Of a stretch of 14,109 nt of DNA, positions 1 through 7,288 are shown in pieces. The translations under genes were made by a program, and so were the position numbers. This DNA is from Candidatus Phaeomarinibacter sp. (GTDB taxonomy: Bacteria > Pseudomonadota > Alphaproteobacteria > CGMCC-115125), in the NCBI GenBank assembly GCA_028279995.1, contig JANQMQ010000384.1, positions 1-14,109 of the forward strand, read 5' to 3'. The number at the start of each line of letters is the position of its first letter. Position 1 is the stretch's first letter. The notes below the pieces were generated by a model. The model was not told where the DNA came from. It was given only the letters and a program-made list of their open reading frames with translations, and did no database searches.

Positions 1-2
1 CC

Positions 3-1019
3 ATCTCGCACATGTCCTGGGGCGCCGTGCTGACGCCTGACTACAATGAGCGCTCCACCATCCAGGGCTTCCGCGAATTCGCGCTCATTGCAGGCATGAT
101 CTTTGTGCTGCTGGTGCCGGTCTTCATCGAGGCCATGCAGCCGGAGAATGTTGGTGCAGCGCGTGTGGCCTCCATGGGCTGGTATGTGCTCATTCTCCTG
201 CCCATCACCGTGCTGATCGCCGTGTGGCTTGTGCCTGAGCGCAAGGTGCCTGATCCGATACATGTGCCATGGAAGGAAGCGATTGGCATTCTCTTCCGCA
301 ATCGCCCGCTGCGTCTTGTCCTGATTGCTGACCTTCTTGGCGGCATTTCCGGCGGCATCGTGACGGCACTGTTCCTGTTCCTCGCCGATGATGTGCTGCG
401 GCTCGAACTGGCCAGCCTTCTGATCCTCGTCTACCTGACCTCGGGGTGCATCTTCGTACCGATCATGATCCGGCTGTCGCATATCTGGGGCAAGCACCGA
501 ACGCTCGCTTACTCATCACTGTTCTCCGCTGCGACCGTGCCGCTGATCTTCCTGGTTCAGCCTGGTGACTTGTGGTTTGCAATCGCGGTGTGGATTTGTC
601 TGGGCGTCAACATGGGGGCAGGACCATTCCTGTTCCGCTCCATCATGGCGGATGTGGCCGACCACGACCATGTGGAGGGGGGCAACCAGCGCACCGGGCT
701 TTTCTATGCGCTGCTCACCATGACCAACAAGCTGGGCTCCGCGCTGGCCATCGGCATCACCTATCCGGTGCTGGCGTGGATTGGCTTTATTCCGGGCATT
801 GAAAACACGCCCGCCGCCGAGGATGGCTTGCGCATTCTTTATGTGCTTCCGCCTGTCGTTCTGGGCGTGCTGGTTGCCTGGGTGATGTGGCACTTCCCGA
901 TTGATGCGGAACAGCAAGGGGAAAACCGGCGCATCCTGTCGGAACGCGCTGCTGCTGCCGAAGGAGCGGGCGGTGCCGCAGGTGCCTCTGTTGCTCCGCT
1001 TGGTCGGTCTGCGGACTGA
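3..1019 (+). CDS. MFS transporter, GPH/MFS_2 (sugar:cation symporter-like), 5'-truncated
   Basis: C-terminal 338 residues of an inner-membrane secondary transporter of the glycoside-pentoside-hexuronide:cation symporter type. The frame is open to the left edge: codons for Ile-Ser-His precede the first ATG at 12, matching the LSHMSWG segment of the complete paralogue just downstream (1089-2444). The ATG at 12 is therefore not the start, and about 124 N-terminal residues, including the cation-site helix, lie outside the window. Visible are about eight hydrophobic segments and the conserved stretches SWGAVLTPDYNERS, IMADVADHDHVEGGNQRTGL and a cytoplasmic tail ending in an Ala/Gly-rich run. The downstream paralogue follows after 69 bp on the same strand, so the two are probably co-transcribed. 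The substrate is unknown; the family includes melibiose and glucuronide carriers, but many alphaproteobacterial members are uncharacterised. Confidence 0.9.
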   Translation: MSHMSWGAVLTPDYNERSTIQGFREFALIAGMIFVLLVPVFIEAMQPENVGAARVASMGWYVLILLPITVLIAVWLVPERKVPDPIHVPWKEAIGILFRNRPLRLVLIADLLGGISGGIVTALFLFLADDVLRLELASLLILVYLTSGCIFVPIMIRLSHIWGKHRTLAYSSLFSAATVPLIFLVQPGDLWFAIAVWICLGVNMGAGPFLFRSIMADVADHDHVEGGNQRTGLFYALLTMTNKLGSALAIGITYPVLAWIGFIPGIENTPAAEDGLRILYVLPPVVLGVLVAWVMWHFPIDAEQQGENRRILSERAAAAEGAGGAAGASVAPLGRSAD

Positions 1020-1088
1020 TAATCGGTCCACGGACTCCCCATATGATCCGCTGAACCCGTTGCGTCACCAGTAAGAAGCGTATTTTCA

Positions 1089-2444
1089 ATGGCCAGTTTG
1101 AAGCTGACACCGCTGCGTCTGCTCGCGTTTGCATCCCCGGCGGCTCCTATTGCCGCCATGGGGCTGCCGATCGCGGTTTATCTGCCGCCGTTCTATGCCA
1201 CTGAAATGGGGCTCGGCCTTGCGGTTGTCGGCACGGTCTTCATGGTGGCGCGCTTCTGGGATGTCTTTACTGACCCGGTTCTGGGACTTGTGTCCGACAA
1301 GTATCCCACGCGCTGGGGCCGTCGCCGCCACTGGATCGTCGCCTCGCTGCCGGTGATGTTGATTGCAACCTACATGCTGTTCATCCCAACAGCCCCGGTG
1401 TCGGCCACTTATCTTCTCGGCTGGATGGTGATCCTCTATATCGGCTGGACGCTGCTGACACTGTCGCACATGTCCTGGGGGGCGGAACTCACGCCGGACT
1501 ACAATGAACGATCACTCGTGCAGGGCTGGCGCGAGGGGGCGCTGATCCTCGGCATGCTCCTTGTACTGATCACACCGGCGGTCATCGATTACATCGGCCC
1601 GGAGGATGTCGGCACGGCGCGTGTCGCGGCCATGGGCTGGTTCGTGATCATCCTGTTGCCGATCGCTGTTCTAGCCGCGGTGACGCTGGTTGGTGAACGC
1701 GAAGTGCCCGAGCCCAAGCATGTGCCGTTCCGGGAGGCGGTGGGTGTGCTGTTGCGCAACGGGCCGCTGCGGCGTCTGCTGGCCGCAGATCTCGCCAACG
1801 GCATCGGCTCCGGCACCATGGCGGCACTGTTTATCTTCGTGGCCGCTGATGTGCTCAAGATGGGCTCCTGGTCCAGCGTCATCCTGCTTGCCTATTTCGG
1901 TGCCGGGGTCATCTTCGTGCCGCTGATGATCAAACTGTCCTACATCTTCGGAAAGCACCAGACGCTTGCCGCCTCCGCCATCCTCAATGGCATGGGGTTG
2001 CCCTTGATATATCTTGTCGGCCCCGGCGACGTGCTGATGATGGTGATCTTCACCGCCCTGTTCGGGATCAACCTTGGCGCGGGATCGTTCCTGCTGCGGT
2101 CTGTCATGGCCGATGTCGCGGATCATGATCAGGTGGAAACAGGAAACCAGCGCACGGGGCTGTTCTTTTCGCTGCTCACCATGACAAGCAAGATCGGCGC
2201 GGCGTTGGCCGTCGGTGTGACCTACGCGCTCATTGATGGTCTTGGCTTTGTTCCTCAGGGGGAAAACACGCAGGCCGCGCTGGACGGGGTCCGTGCCACA
2301 TTCGTCTGGCTGCCGACCGTCATGTACTTTGCCGTGGGCTTCACCATGTGGCGTTTTCCACTTGATGAAGCCCAACAGCAGGAAAACCGCCGGATCATCA
2401 TGGAACGTACCGAACGCGAACCGCCCATCGTTCCGTTCGAGTAG
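1089..2444 (+). CDS. MFS transporter, GPH/MFS_2 (sugar:cation symporter-like)
   Basis: Complete 451-residue inner-membrane symporter, the usual length for the GPH family, with about twelve hydrophobic segments. The family signature is at residues 55-80: RFWDVFTDP followed by SDKYPTRWGRRR. Asp58 and Asp62 in this motif match the positions that bind the coupling cation in MelB (Asp55/Asp59). The second half carries MADVADHDQVETGNQRTGLF, shared with many MFS_2 proteins. It aligns without gaps over about 310 residues to the truncated gene before it, with more than half the residues identical by eye, so the pair is a tandem duplication. The start at 1089 has only a weak purine-rich site (AAGAAG) upstream. 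The gene ends 14 bp from a convergent SDR gene. The substrate cannot be predicted; the neighbours suggest an organic catabolite. Confidence 0.93.
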   Translation: MASLKLTPLRLLAFASPAAPIAAMGLPIAVYLPPFYATEMGLGLAVVGTVFMVARFWDVFTDPVLGLVSDKYPTRWGRRRHWIVASLPVMLIATYMLFIPTAPVSATYLLGWMVILYIGWTLLTLSHMSWGAELTPDYNERSLVQGWREGALILGMLLVLITPAVIDYIGPEDVGTARVAAMGWFVIILLPIAVLAAVTLVGEREVPEPKHVPFREAVGVLLRNGPLRRLLAADLANGIGSGTMAALFIFVAADVLKMGSWSSVILLAYFGAGVIFVPLMIKLSYIFGKHQTLAASAILNGMGLPLIYLVGPGDVLMMVIFTALFGINLGAGSFLLRSVMADVADHDQVETGNQRTGLFFSLLTMTSKIGAALAVGVTYALIDGLGFVPQGENTQAALDGVRATFVWLPTVMYFAVGFTMWRFPLDEAQQQENRRIIMERTEREPPIVPFE

Positions 2445-2458
2445 TCCGGCAGGCGCGC

Positions 2459-3352
2459 TTACTCAGCCGCGTCCGTAGCAGCGCGCAGGTTTGCAAAGAT
2501 GTCCATGCCGAAGTCGCCGTCATAGGCCTCTTCCGGCGTGGCCCGAACGGCCTTGTCGAGTGCGACAGCATCCGGCCCGATGAGAATGCGCCAGGTTTCA
2601 GACTTCACACCATCAAGAATGACCGTCGCCGCCTGTGCCGCCGTCGTGGCAGCGCTGTCGCGGAAATGATCGTTGACCGCCTTTGCCTCTTCTTCGCTCA
2701 GGGCCTCTTCCGCATCGCTGAATTCACGGAAGGTGCTGCGCGCAATGTTGGTCCCGATATGGCCGGGCATCACGACGCTGCATTTGACGTGCGGCGCGTT
2801 GAGGCGCAGGTCGTTGATCAGCGCTTCAGTGAATCCCTTCACCGCAAACTTTGAGGCGGAATAGGCCGTGTGCGCCGTATCCGAGCCAAGACTTGCCCAG
2901 AAGCCGTTGACCGAACTCACATTCACGATGTGGCCTTCGTCGGCGGCGATCAGCATCGGCATGAAGGCGCGGGCATTGTTGTAGACGCCGAACCAGCAGA
3001 CATTGAATGTCCGTTCCCAGCTCTCCCGCGGCGTGGTGACAAAGCTGCCGCCGCCGCCGATGCCTGCATTGTTGAACAGCAGGTGGATGTGGTCGATGTC
3101 ATGAGCCTCACGCACATGATCGCGGAAGGCGTTGACCTGGCCCTCGTTGCTGACATCCGCCTTGAAGCCGGTCACCTTCACGCCCTGCGGTGCGTTCGTC
3201 ATGGCGATGTTGATGGTTTCCGTCATGTCCTCTTCGGACACGTCGCAGATGGCAACGCTGCATCCCGCTTCGGCGAGCTGGCGTGTCAACTCGCGGCCAA
3301 TGCCCGAGCCGCCGCCTGTCACAACGGCGATCTTTCCACTGAAATCCTTCAT
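2459..3352 (-). CDS. SDR family NAD(P)-dependent oxidoreductase
   Basis: Classical short-chain dehydrogenase of 297 residues, cytosolic. Rossmann motif TGGGSGIG is at residues 12-19, NNAG at 94-97, NVSS at 144-147, and the catalytic YxxxK is Tyr164 and Lys168. Asp37 at the end of the second beta strand (CDVS) suggests NAD(H) over NADP(H). The C-terminus is about 45 residues longer than a minimal FabG-like SDR. An in-frame ATG lies 33 nt further upstream, but the start at 3352 is chosen because GAGGAAA (3358-3364) sits 5 nt before it and the Rossmann fold begins straight after. It lies 93 nt downstream of the M20 amidohydrolase on the same strand, so the two may form an operon. The substrate, probably a hydroxyl or keto group on a small or lipid molecule, is not determinable. 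Confidence 0.93.
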   Translation of the reverse strand: MKDFSGKIAVVTGGGSGIGRELTRQLAEAGCSVAICDVSEEDMTETINIAMTNAPQGVKVTGFKADVSNEGQVNAFRDHVREAHDIDHIHLLFNNAGIGGGGSFVTTPRESWERTFNVCWFGVYNNARAFMPMLIAADEGHIVNVSSVNGFWASLGSDTAHTAYSASKFAVKGFTEALINDLRLNAPHVKCSVVMPGHIGTNIARSTFREFSDAEEALSEEEAKAVNDHFRDSAATTAAQAATVILDGVKSETWRILIGPDAVALDKAVRATPEEAYDGDFGMDIFANLRAATDAAE

Positions 3353-3445
3353 GGGTGTTTCCTCATCGTTTTTGTTTCGCCGCAACCATACGTGCCGGGC
3401 GAGGGATGGGAAACATCAAAGGCGTTGAGATCGTCAGTGCCGAAG

Positions 3446-4702
3446 TCAGCAGCAGCCGCACCCGCCAATGTCGGCCAGTCCATGCGGGTTGTAGGCGCGG
3501 GACACAGCCTCGCGGGATATCTCGGCGCTGGCGTCGAAGTCCGCCTTGGCCCGGGCCTGCATGTCCGGCGACATCAGGAAGTCGAGAGCTGTCATGGCGA
3601 GCGACTTGGCGCCATCCACCACGGCCTTGTCACCCAAATCCGAGCCTGCCCATTTGGCGAATTCGGGATTGTGGATCACGACGTTTGCCGGGGCGCAGGA
3701 AATCATCGGGTGGATCGACGGCACTCGGTGGGACACGTTCCCCATGTCCGTGGACCCTGCGGAACTCGACGGCAGCATCGACAGGTCGATGAACTCGCGG
3801 CCCAGCGTCTCAGCGTTCTTCACATAGGCTTCGGAGATCGCAAAGCTGGTTTTCATGTCCAGATAGTCGGCCTTTGCCCATTCCACTTCAGCGCGGCAGC
3901 CGGAAGACAGCGCCCCTGCATCAAAGCAGTTCTGTACGCGCTGTTTCAGATCAGCCAGTTCACCGGCATTCTTGGCGCGCACGTAAAACAGGCCGGATGC
4001 CTTGTCCGGCACGATATTGGGGGCAAGGCCGGTCTCGGTGAAGATGCCGTGGATGCGTTCTGTCGGGCGGATGTGCTGCCGCAGTTGCGCCAGTGTCTGG
4101 TAGGCGGTGACCAGCGCATCCAGCGCGTTGAGCCCGGCATGGGGCATGGCCGACGCATGGGCTGACTTGCCGTGATAGGTCACCTTTACTTCACTGACGC
4201 AGATGCACGGCATGGTTTCGAGGTCGATACCGGCCGGGTGCACCATCATGGCCGCGTCCAGCCCGTCAAAGGCGCCTTCCTGTGCCATCAGTTCCTTGCC
4301 GCCGCCCATCTCCTCCGCTGGGGTGCCGAGATAGCGGATGCGGCCGGGCAGCTTACCGCTTAGGCCAGCGAGACCCAGCGCGGCGCCAAGGCCGGTGGTG
4401 GCGATGATGTTGTGGCCGCACGCATGGCCGATGCCAGGCAAGGCGTCATACTCGGACAGGATGGCCACTTCCGCACCGCCATCACCGAAGGACGACGCAT
4501 AGGCCGTCTCGAGACCAAAGGCATTGCGCTTGGTTTCAAGGTCATGCTTCTCAAGCGTGTCCGCCAACAGACCTGCCGCGAAGTGTTCCTCAAAGGCCAG
4601 CTCTGGCTTTGCGTGTATCTGGTGGCTGATGTCGATCAGCTCCGGCGCCATGGCGTCGATGCGGTCGCAGGTCTCGCGCTTCAGGGCATCCAGATCACTC
4701 AC
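3446..4702 (-). CDS. M20-family (M20D-like) amidohydrolase/peptidase
   Basis: Metal-dependent amidohydrolase of 418 residues, related to the aminobenzoyl-glutamate hydrolase/PM20D2 group, which cleaves amide bonds of N-acyl or dipeptide-like substrates in the cytosol. Metal-site motifs are GHACGHN (92-98), PAEE (128-131), His155 in MMVHP and the late SIHPMI motif. The lid or dimerisation domain begins near KSAHAS. The start is GTG at 4702, with a strong AAAGGAG (4711-4717) 8 nt upstream. The last six residues are Gly-Gly-Cys-Gly-Cys-Cys, a cysteine-rich tail I do not associate with this family. The gene is divergent from an alpha/beta hydrolase (4791, +) and is followed on its own strand by an SDR. 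Family assignment is firm; the physiological substrate is unknown. Confidence 0.92.
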   Translation of the reverse strand: MSDLDALKRETCDRIDAMAPELIDISHQIHAKPELAFEEHFAAGLLADTLEKHDLETKRNAFGLETAYASSFGDGGAEVAILSEYDALPGIGHACGHNIIATTGLGAALGLAGLSGKLPGRIRYLGTPAEEMGGGKELMAQEGAFDGLDAAMMVHPAGIDLETMPCICVSEVKVTYHGKSAHASAMPHAGLNALDALVTAYQTLAQLRQHIRPTERIHGIFTETGLAPNIVPDKASGLFYVRAKNAGELADLKQRVQNCFDAGALSSGCRAEVEWAKADYLDMKTSFAISEAYVKNAETLGREFIDLSMLPSSSAGSTDMGNVSHRVPSIHPMISCAPANVVIHNPEFAKWAGSDLGDKAVVDGAKSLAMTALDFLMSPDMQARAKADFDASAEISREAVSRAYNPHGLADIGGCGCC

Positions 4703-4790
4703 GGGGCAGGCTCCTTTGTGGCATAAGTCGCATTCAGCTTAGCGAAGGCATCCGCCCTTGGACAGGGCATGGTTTGGAGACGGGAAGAGT

Positions 4791-5549
4791 ATGACGCAGG
4801 TCACGCGCGGCGATACACACATCCATGTGTATGAGGGTGAGGCGGGTGAGACGCCGATCATCCTCGTGCACGGCTTTGCGTCCGACCATGTCACCAACTG
4901 GGTCGCACCGGGATGGATTGCGCCGCTGGCCGAGGCTGGGTTTCGTGCCATCGCGCCGGACCTGCGCGGCCACGGACAGTCCACAAAGCACTATGACCCT
5001 GCGTCATACGCGCTTGAGGAAATGGCCGCAGATGTCGCTTTGCTGATCGAGACACTCGCTGCCGGGCCGGTGCCGGTCATGGGGTATTCCATGGGCGCGT
5101 TCACGTCGGCCGTGCTTGCCGCCTCACGTCCCGAACTGGTCTCGCGGCTTGTGCTGGCGGGGGTGGGCGAGAACATGCTGCGGGAAACCGGCTATCGCAA
5201 TGAAGAGATCGCCCAGGGATTGTTGCAGGAAGATGTGCCGCCGCCGGCAAAGGAGGTGCCGCGCCGCTTCCGGCTGTTCGCGGATCAGACAGGGGCGGAC
5301 AGACAAGCGCTGGCGGCCTGCATTCGGGGTATCGGCAAGGTCTTTTCGGCAGAAGAGCTTGGGGCTATTTCAGCGCCCACGCTGGTGATTGCCGGCGAGA
5401 CGGACGACGTCGCCCGTGACCCGGCACCGCTGGCGGCTCTTGTTCCCGGGGCTGAATGTGTGGTGGTGCCGCGGCGTGATCACATGCGCGCGGTGGGTGA
5501 CAAGGTCACCAAGGCCGAGGTACTTCGCTTCCTGAGCGCCGCCCATTAA
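4791..5549 (+). CDS. alpha/beta hydrolase
   Basis: Alpha/beta-hydrolase-fold enzyme of 252 residues. The oxyanion region is HGFA (27-30), DLRGHG follows at 57-62, and the nucleophile elbow GYSMGA puts Ser100 in the GxSxG motif. The acid is Asp205 or Asp206 in AGETDD, and the base is His231 in RRDHM. There is no signal peptide, so it is cytosolic. A longer reading from TTG at 4758 adds 11 residues without homology to the fold; ATG at 4791 is preferred, with GGAGACGGGAAG just upstream, though its spacing is not ideal. The gene is divergent from the M20 amidohydrolase with an 88-bp spacer and convergent with the porin gene, from which a hairpin separates it. Likely an esterase, lactonase or similar; the substrate is unknown. 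Confidence 0.9.
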   Translation: MTQVTRGDTHIHVYEGEAGETPIILVHGFASDHVTNWVAPGWIAPLAEAGFRAIAPDLRGHGQSTKHYDPASYALEEMAADVALLIETLAAGPVPVMGYSMGAFTSAVLAASRPELVSRLVLAGVGENMLRETGYRNEEIAQGLLQEDVPPPAKEVPRRFRLFADQTGADRQALAACIRGIGKVFSAEELGAISAPTLVIAGETDDVARDPAPLAALVPGAECVVVPRRDHMRAVGDKVTKAEVLRFLSAAH

Positions 5550-5556
5550 AGCAAAA

Positions 5557-5590
5557 CGGGCCGGACCACTCCCCCAAGTGATCCGGCCCG
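5557..5590 (-). terminator. Rho-independent terminator of the TorF-type porin gene
   Basis: Fourteen-base-pair stem (arms 5557-5570 and 5577-5590, arm CGGGCCGGATCACT on the minus strand) with a six-base loop. On the minus strand the only irregular pair is a G-U wobble, and the stem is followed by TTTT, so it acts best for the porin gene, whose stop is 42 nt upstream. On the plus strand it starts 7 nt after the alpha/beta hydrolase stop but has no T-tract and one C-A mismatch, so it may only weakly stop or stabilise that transcript. Confidence 0.85.
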
Positions 5591-5632
5591 CGCAAGGAGG
5601 GACGAGCTCCTTATGTGGTGTCGGCTTCGCTT

Positions 5633-6415
5633 CTAGAACGCGTAGCCGACGCCAAAGGTCAGGGCTTCATTGTCGCTGGTGCCCAGATCAACTGTCTCGG
5701 AATAGACGAGGCTCAGATCCAGTCCGTAGAGCGTGTAGCCAAGGCCGATGTTCCAGTCGGAATAATCGTCCTGTGCGCCTTCATCAAACTCCTGGAAGTT
5801 GTAGCCGCCCGAGATGGTCACGTCGTAGGGAAGCGGCACTTCAACGCCCAGCTGGTAGTAGAAGGCATCGCCGGTGTCGCCGAAGAATTCCGGTGACCAG
5901 GCAAGCCCGATGCTGGCAGAGGCAAAGTCGAAGTCATAGCCAAGCGAGCCGTAGAGCTCGAGGAAGTCATAGTCCAGGTTTTCCGTTGCACCCGGGTACC
6001 AGTAGTAAAGGAAGCCGACGTCGTAGGAGAGCTCCGGCAGGGAGTCGATCGAATTGGCGAACCCGAAATAGCCGTCCACTTCGAGAGATGCCTGATCACC
6101 ATCGTTGAAGTCCACATTGGAACCCCATGCACCCACATAGAAGCCGGTTGGGTGCGCCCAGTCGATGCCGCCCTGAATGGCCGCTTCGTTGTCGGTCTGC
6201 GTCACGCCGCGATAGATGTAGTCGGTGAAGAAGCCCACATTGCCCGACAGCTCACCGCCGAAAATGGTCAGGCCTTCTTCCGCCGGCTCCGGGGCTGCCT
6301 CTTCAGCAAGGGCAGGCTGCGTGAGCAGTGCTGCGGATGCCAGAACCAGCGCGGATGCCGCGGTCGTGAGACCATGCTTCGAGAGTATCCCAGTCTTATC
6401 CCTAGTCGTCGTCAT
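5633..6415 (-). CDS. TorF family putative porin (outer-membrane beta-barrel)
   Basis: Secreted outer-membrane protein of 260 residues, matching the TorF-family putative porins (TIGR02001/Gcw_chp type). The N-terminus is a signal peptide with a basic start, a hydrophobic Ala/Leu core and an ALA-EE cleavage site near residue 38. The mature part has alternating aromatic and polar strands rich in Tyr, Phe, Gly and Asp (for example FFTDYIYRGVTQTDNEAAIQGG) and ends in GVGYAF, whose C-terminal Phe is typical of Bam-inserted barrels. A 32-codon upstream extension is rejected because AGAAGGG (6424-6430) lies 8 nt before the ATG at 6415 and the extension would spoil the signal peptide. It is single-gene, with a 432-bp leader region and its own terminator. 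The transported solute is unknown. Confidence 0.9.
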   Translation of the reverse strand: MTTTRDKTGILSKHGLTTAASALVLASAALLTQPALAEEAAPEPAEEGLTIFGGELSGNVGFFTDYIYRGVTQTDNEAAIQGGIDWAHPTGFYVGAWGSNVDFNDGDQASLEVDGYFGFANSIDSLPELSYDVGFLYYWYPGATENLDYDFLELYGSLGYDFDFASASIGLAWSPEFFGDTGDAFYYQLGVEVPLPYDVTISGGYNFQEFDEGAQDDYSDWNIGLGYTLYGLDLSLVYSETVDLGTSDNEALTFGVGYAF

Positions 6416-6486
6416 GTGTAGAGCCCTTCTATACTCATGGATCGAGCGCTTACATTTCACTTTTGAGTAGAGTGAGAAGTAGCGTT

Positions 6487-6507
6487 CGCAAAACAGCTGT
6501 TTTTGCG
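6487..6507. promoter_or_regulatory. operator-like palindrome upstream of the porin gene
   Basis: CGCAAAACAG followed directly by CTGTTTTTGCG: a central 14-bp perfect palindrome (AAAACAGCTGTTTT) with CGC/GCG flanks offset by one base. It sits 72 nt upstream of the porin start and directly beside a TTGACG that could be its -35 box, a suitable place for a dimeric regulator. The regulator is unknown. Confidence 0.4.
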
Positions 6508-6783
6508 TCAAGGGAATCCAGTGGTTCCCAGTCTTCTGTCAGAACCTATTGCCGGAGGAGTGGCGTTAGGCCTCATTCCTCGCTATCAGCGTTATGACTT
6601 TTCGTCAAAGACTCTAAGTTATTGAGTTAATGGTGTTTTCGCCCAAGTAATGATCACTGTCACAAAGTGAGTGCCCAGTTTTTATGCTGCGTATGCGAAT
6701 GCCTAGATTTTGCGCTGCAAAACGGGTGTCAAAAACTCGCAATGCATGCGTCATTTTTGGGCGACAAAAATGTCACATAACAA

Positions 6784-6809
6784 AAAAACCGCTGAATTCA
6801 GCGGTTTTT
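6784..6809. terminator. perfect palindrome, bidirectional Rho-independent terminator
   Basis: A 26-bp perfect palindrome with half-site AAAAACCGCTGAA. The GC-containing stem ACCGCTGA has a T-run on its 3' side in either direction. It lies 38 bp past the stop of the RidA-family gene on the minus strand, where it would end the SDR-RidA transcript before it enters the porin upstream region. It would also work on the plus strand, where no gene is visible. Confidence 0.8.
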
Positions 6810-6847
6810 CATAATGGTTCTCAAGTAGATCGCGCTGTGTCTGGGGT

Positions 6848-7243
6848 CTATTTGACGGCCATGACCTCGATTTCGATCTTCAGATCCGGTGATGCGAGCG
6901 ATGAAACGCCAATCATAGTGACGCAGGGCGCCTGACCTCCGAAGAACTTCATGACGGGCCCGGCTGCCTGAGCGGAGTTTTCTTCGGTGAGCCCCACCAC
7001 ATAGACGCGCATGGCCGTGATGTTGTCCGGTCCGGCACCTGCGGCTTCCAGCCCCTTTCTCACATTCTCCACTGCGATGGCTGACTGGTCTTTCAGCGCC
7101 TCGGGAATGGGATCACCATTGCGGCTCCAGGCCACCTGGCCGGACATGAAAATCATCTGACTACCGGTAGCAGTCGTGACCTGCGTGTACCCCATGGCGC
7201 CCGCATCCGGCATATTGTCCGGGTTGATCTTTTCAATGCTCAT
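6848..7243 (-). CDS. RidA/YjgF family protein, non-canonical
   Basis: RidA-fold protein of 131 residues, the usual family length, probably a cytosolic trimer. Recognisable segments are FMSGQVAW (32-39), AVENVRKGLEAAG (57-69), MRVYVVGL (78-85) and the C-terminal IEIEVMAV. Canonical RidA hydrolyses 2-aminoacrylate and other imines and needs Arg105 in an ARSC motif; the equivalent here reads Ala105-Pro106-Cys107, so the arginine is absent. It therefore belongs to one of the Rid groups without proven deaminase activity. AGGGAG lies 6 nt before the ATG. It follows an SDR gene after 45 bp on the same strand and ends at a strong terminator, so the two form a likely operon. The pairing suggests a detoxifying or ring-opening role, but this is inference. 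Confidence 0.9.
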   Translation of the reverse strand: MSIEKINPDNMPDAGAMGYTQVTTATGSQMIFMSGQVAWSRNGDPIPEALKDQSAIAVENVRKGLEAAGAGPDNITAMRVYVVGLTEENSAQAAGPVMKFFGGQAPCVTMIGVSSLASPDLKIEIEVMAVK

Positions 7244-7288
7244 TTGTTTCTCCCTGTCGTTTGACGTGTTGGTTGTCTGGCGGCACGC

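Larger units (their letters stand above)
6416..6847. other. 432-bp non-coding region with several inverted repeats
   Basis: The longest stretch without a gene here, visibly richer in A and T than its surroundings. It holds the upstream region of the porin gene (-) and the downstream region of the RidA gene (-). Inverted repeats seen: CGCAAAACAG/CTGTTTTTGCG at 6487-6507 (one-base bulge), GGGAATC/GGTTCCC at 6512-6529, TTTTGC/GCAAAA at 6708-6722, CATTTTTG/CAAAAATG at 6752-6772, and a perfect palindrome at 6784-6809. A minus-strand TTGACG (6511-6506) lies between the first two and could be a -35 box, but I see no convincing -10. Short open frames here have no ribosome site or family resemblance. 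A small RNA ending at the palindrome is possible but unproven. Confidence 0.6.

Noticed and set aside
1671..2375. Minus-strand open frame of 234 codons opposite the second MFS gene
   Set aside because: Antisense shadow of a clear transporter; the translation is rich in His, Gln and Gly with no domain and no ribosome site.
2439..2464. Inverted repeat GAGTA/TACTC between the convergent MFS and SDR stops
   Set aside because: A five-base stem with a 16-base loop and no T-run is not a credible terminator.
2870..4165. Long plus-strand open frame of 431 codons across the SDR and M20 genes
   Set aside because: It lies antisense to two genes with full catalytic motifs and ribosome sites. Its His/Val/Gly-rich translation matches no family, as expected from a GC-rich mirror frame.
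4754..4768. Five-base-pair hairpin GCCCT/AGGGC before the first alpha/beta hydrolase
   Set aside because: Too short to claim regulation in GC-rich DNA; it only overlaps the rejected TTG start at 4758.
6684..6935. Small plus-strand open frame in the 432-bp gap
   Set aside because: It contains the terminator palindrome, runs into the antisense of the RidA gene and has no ribosome site.
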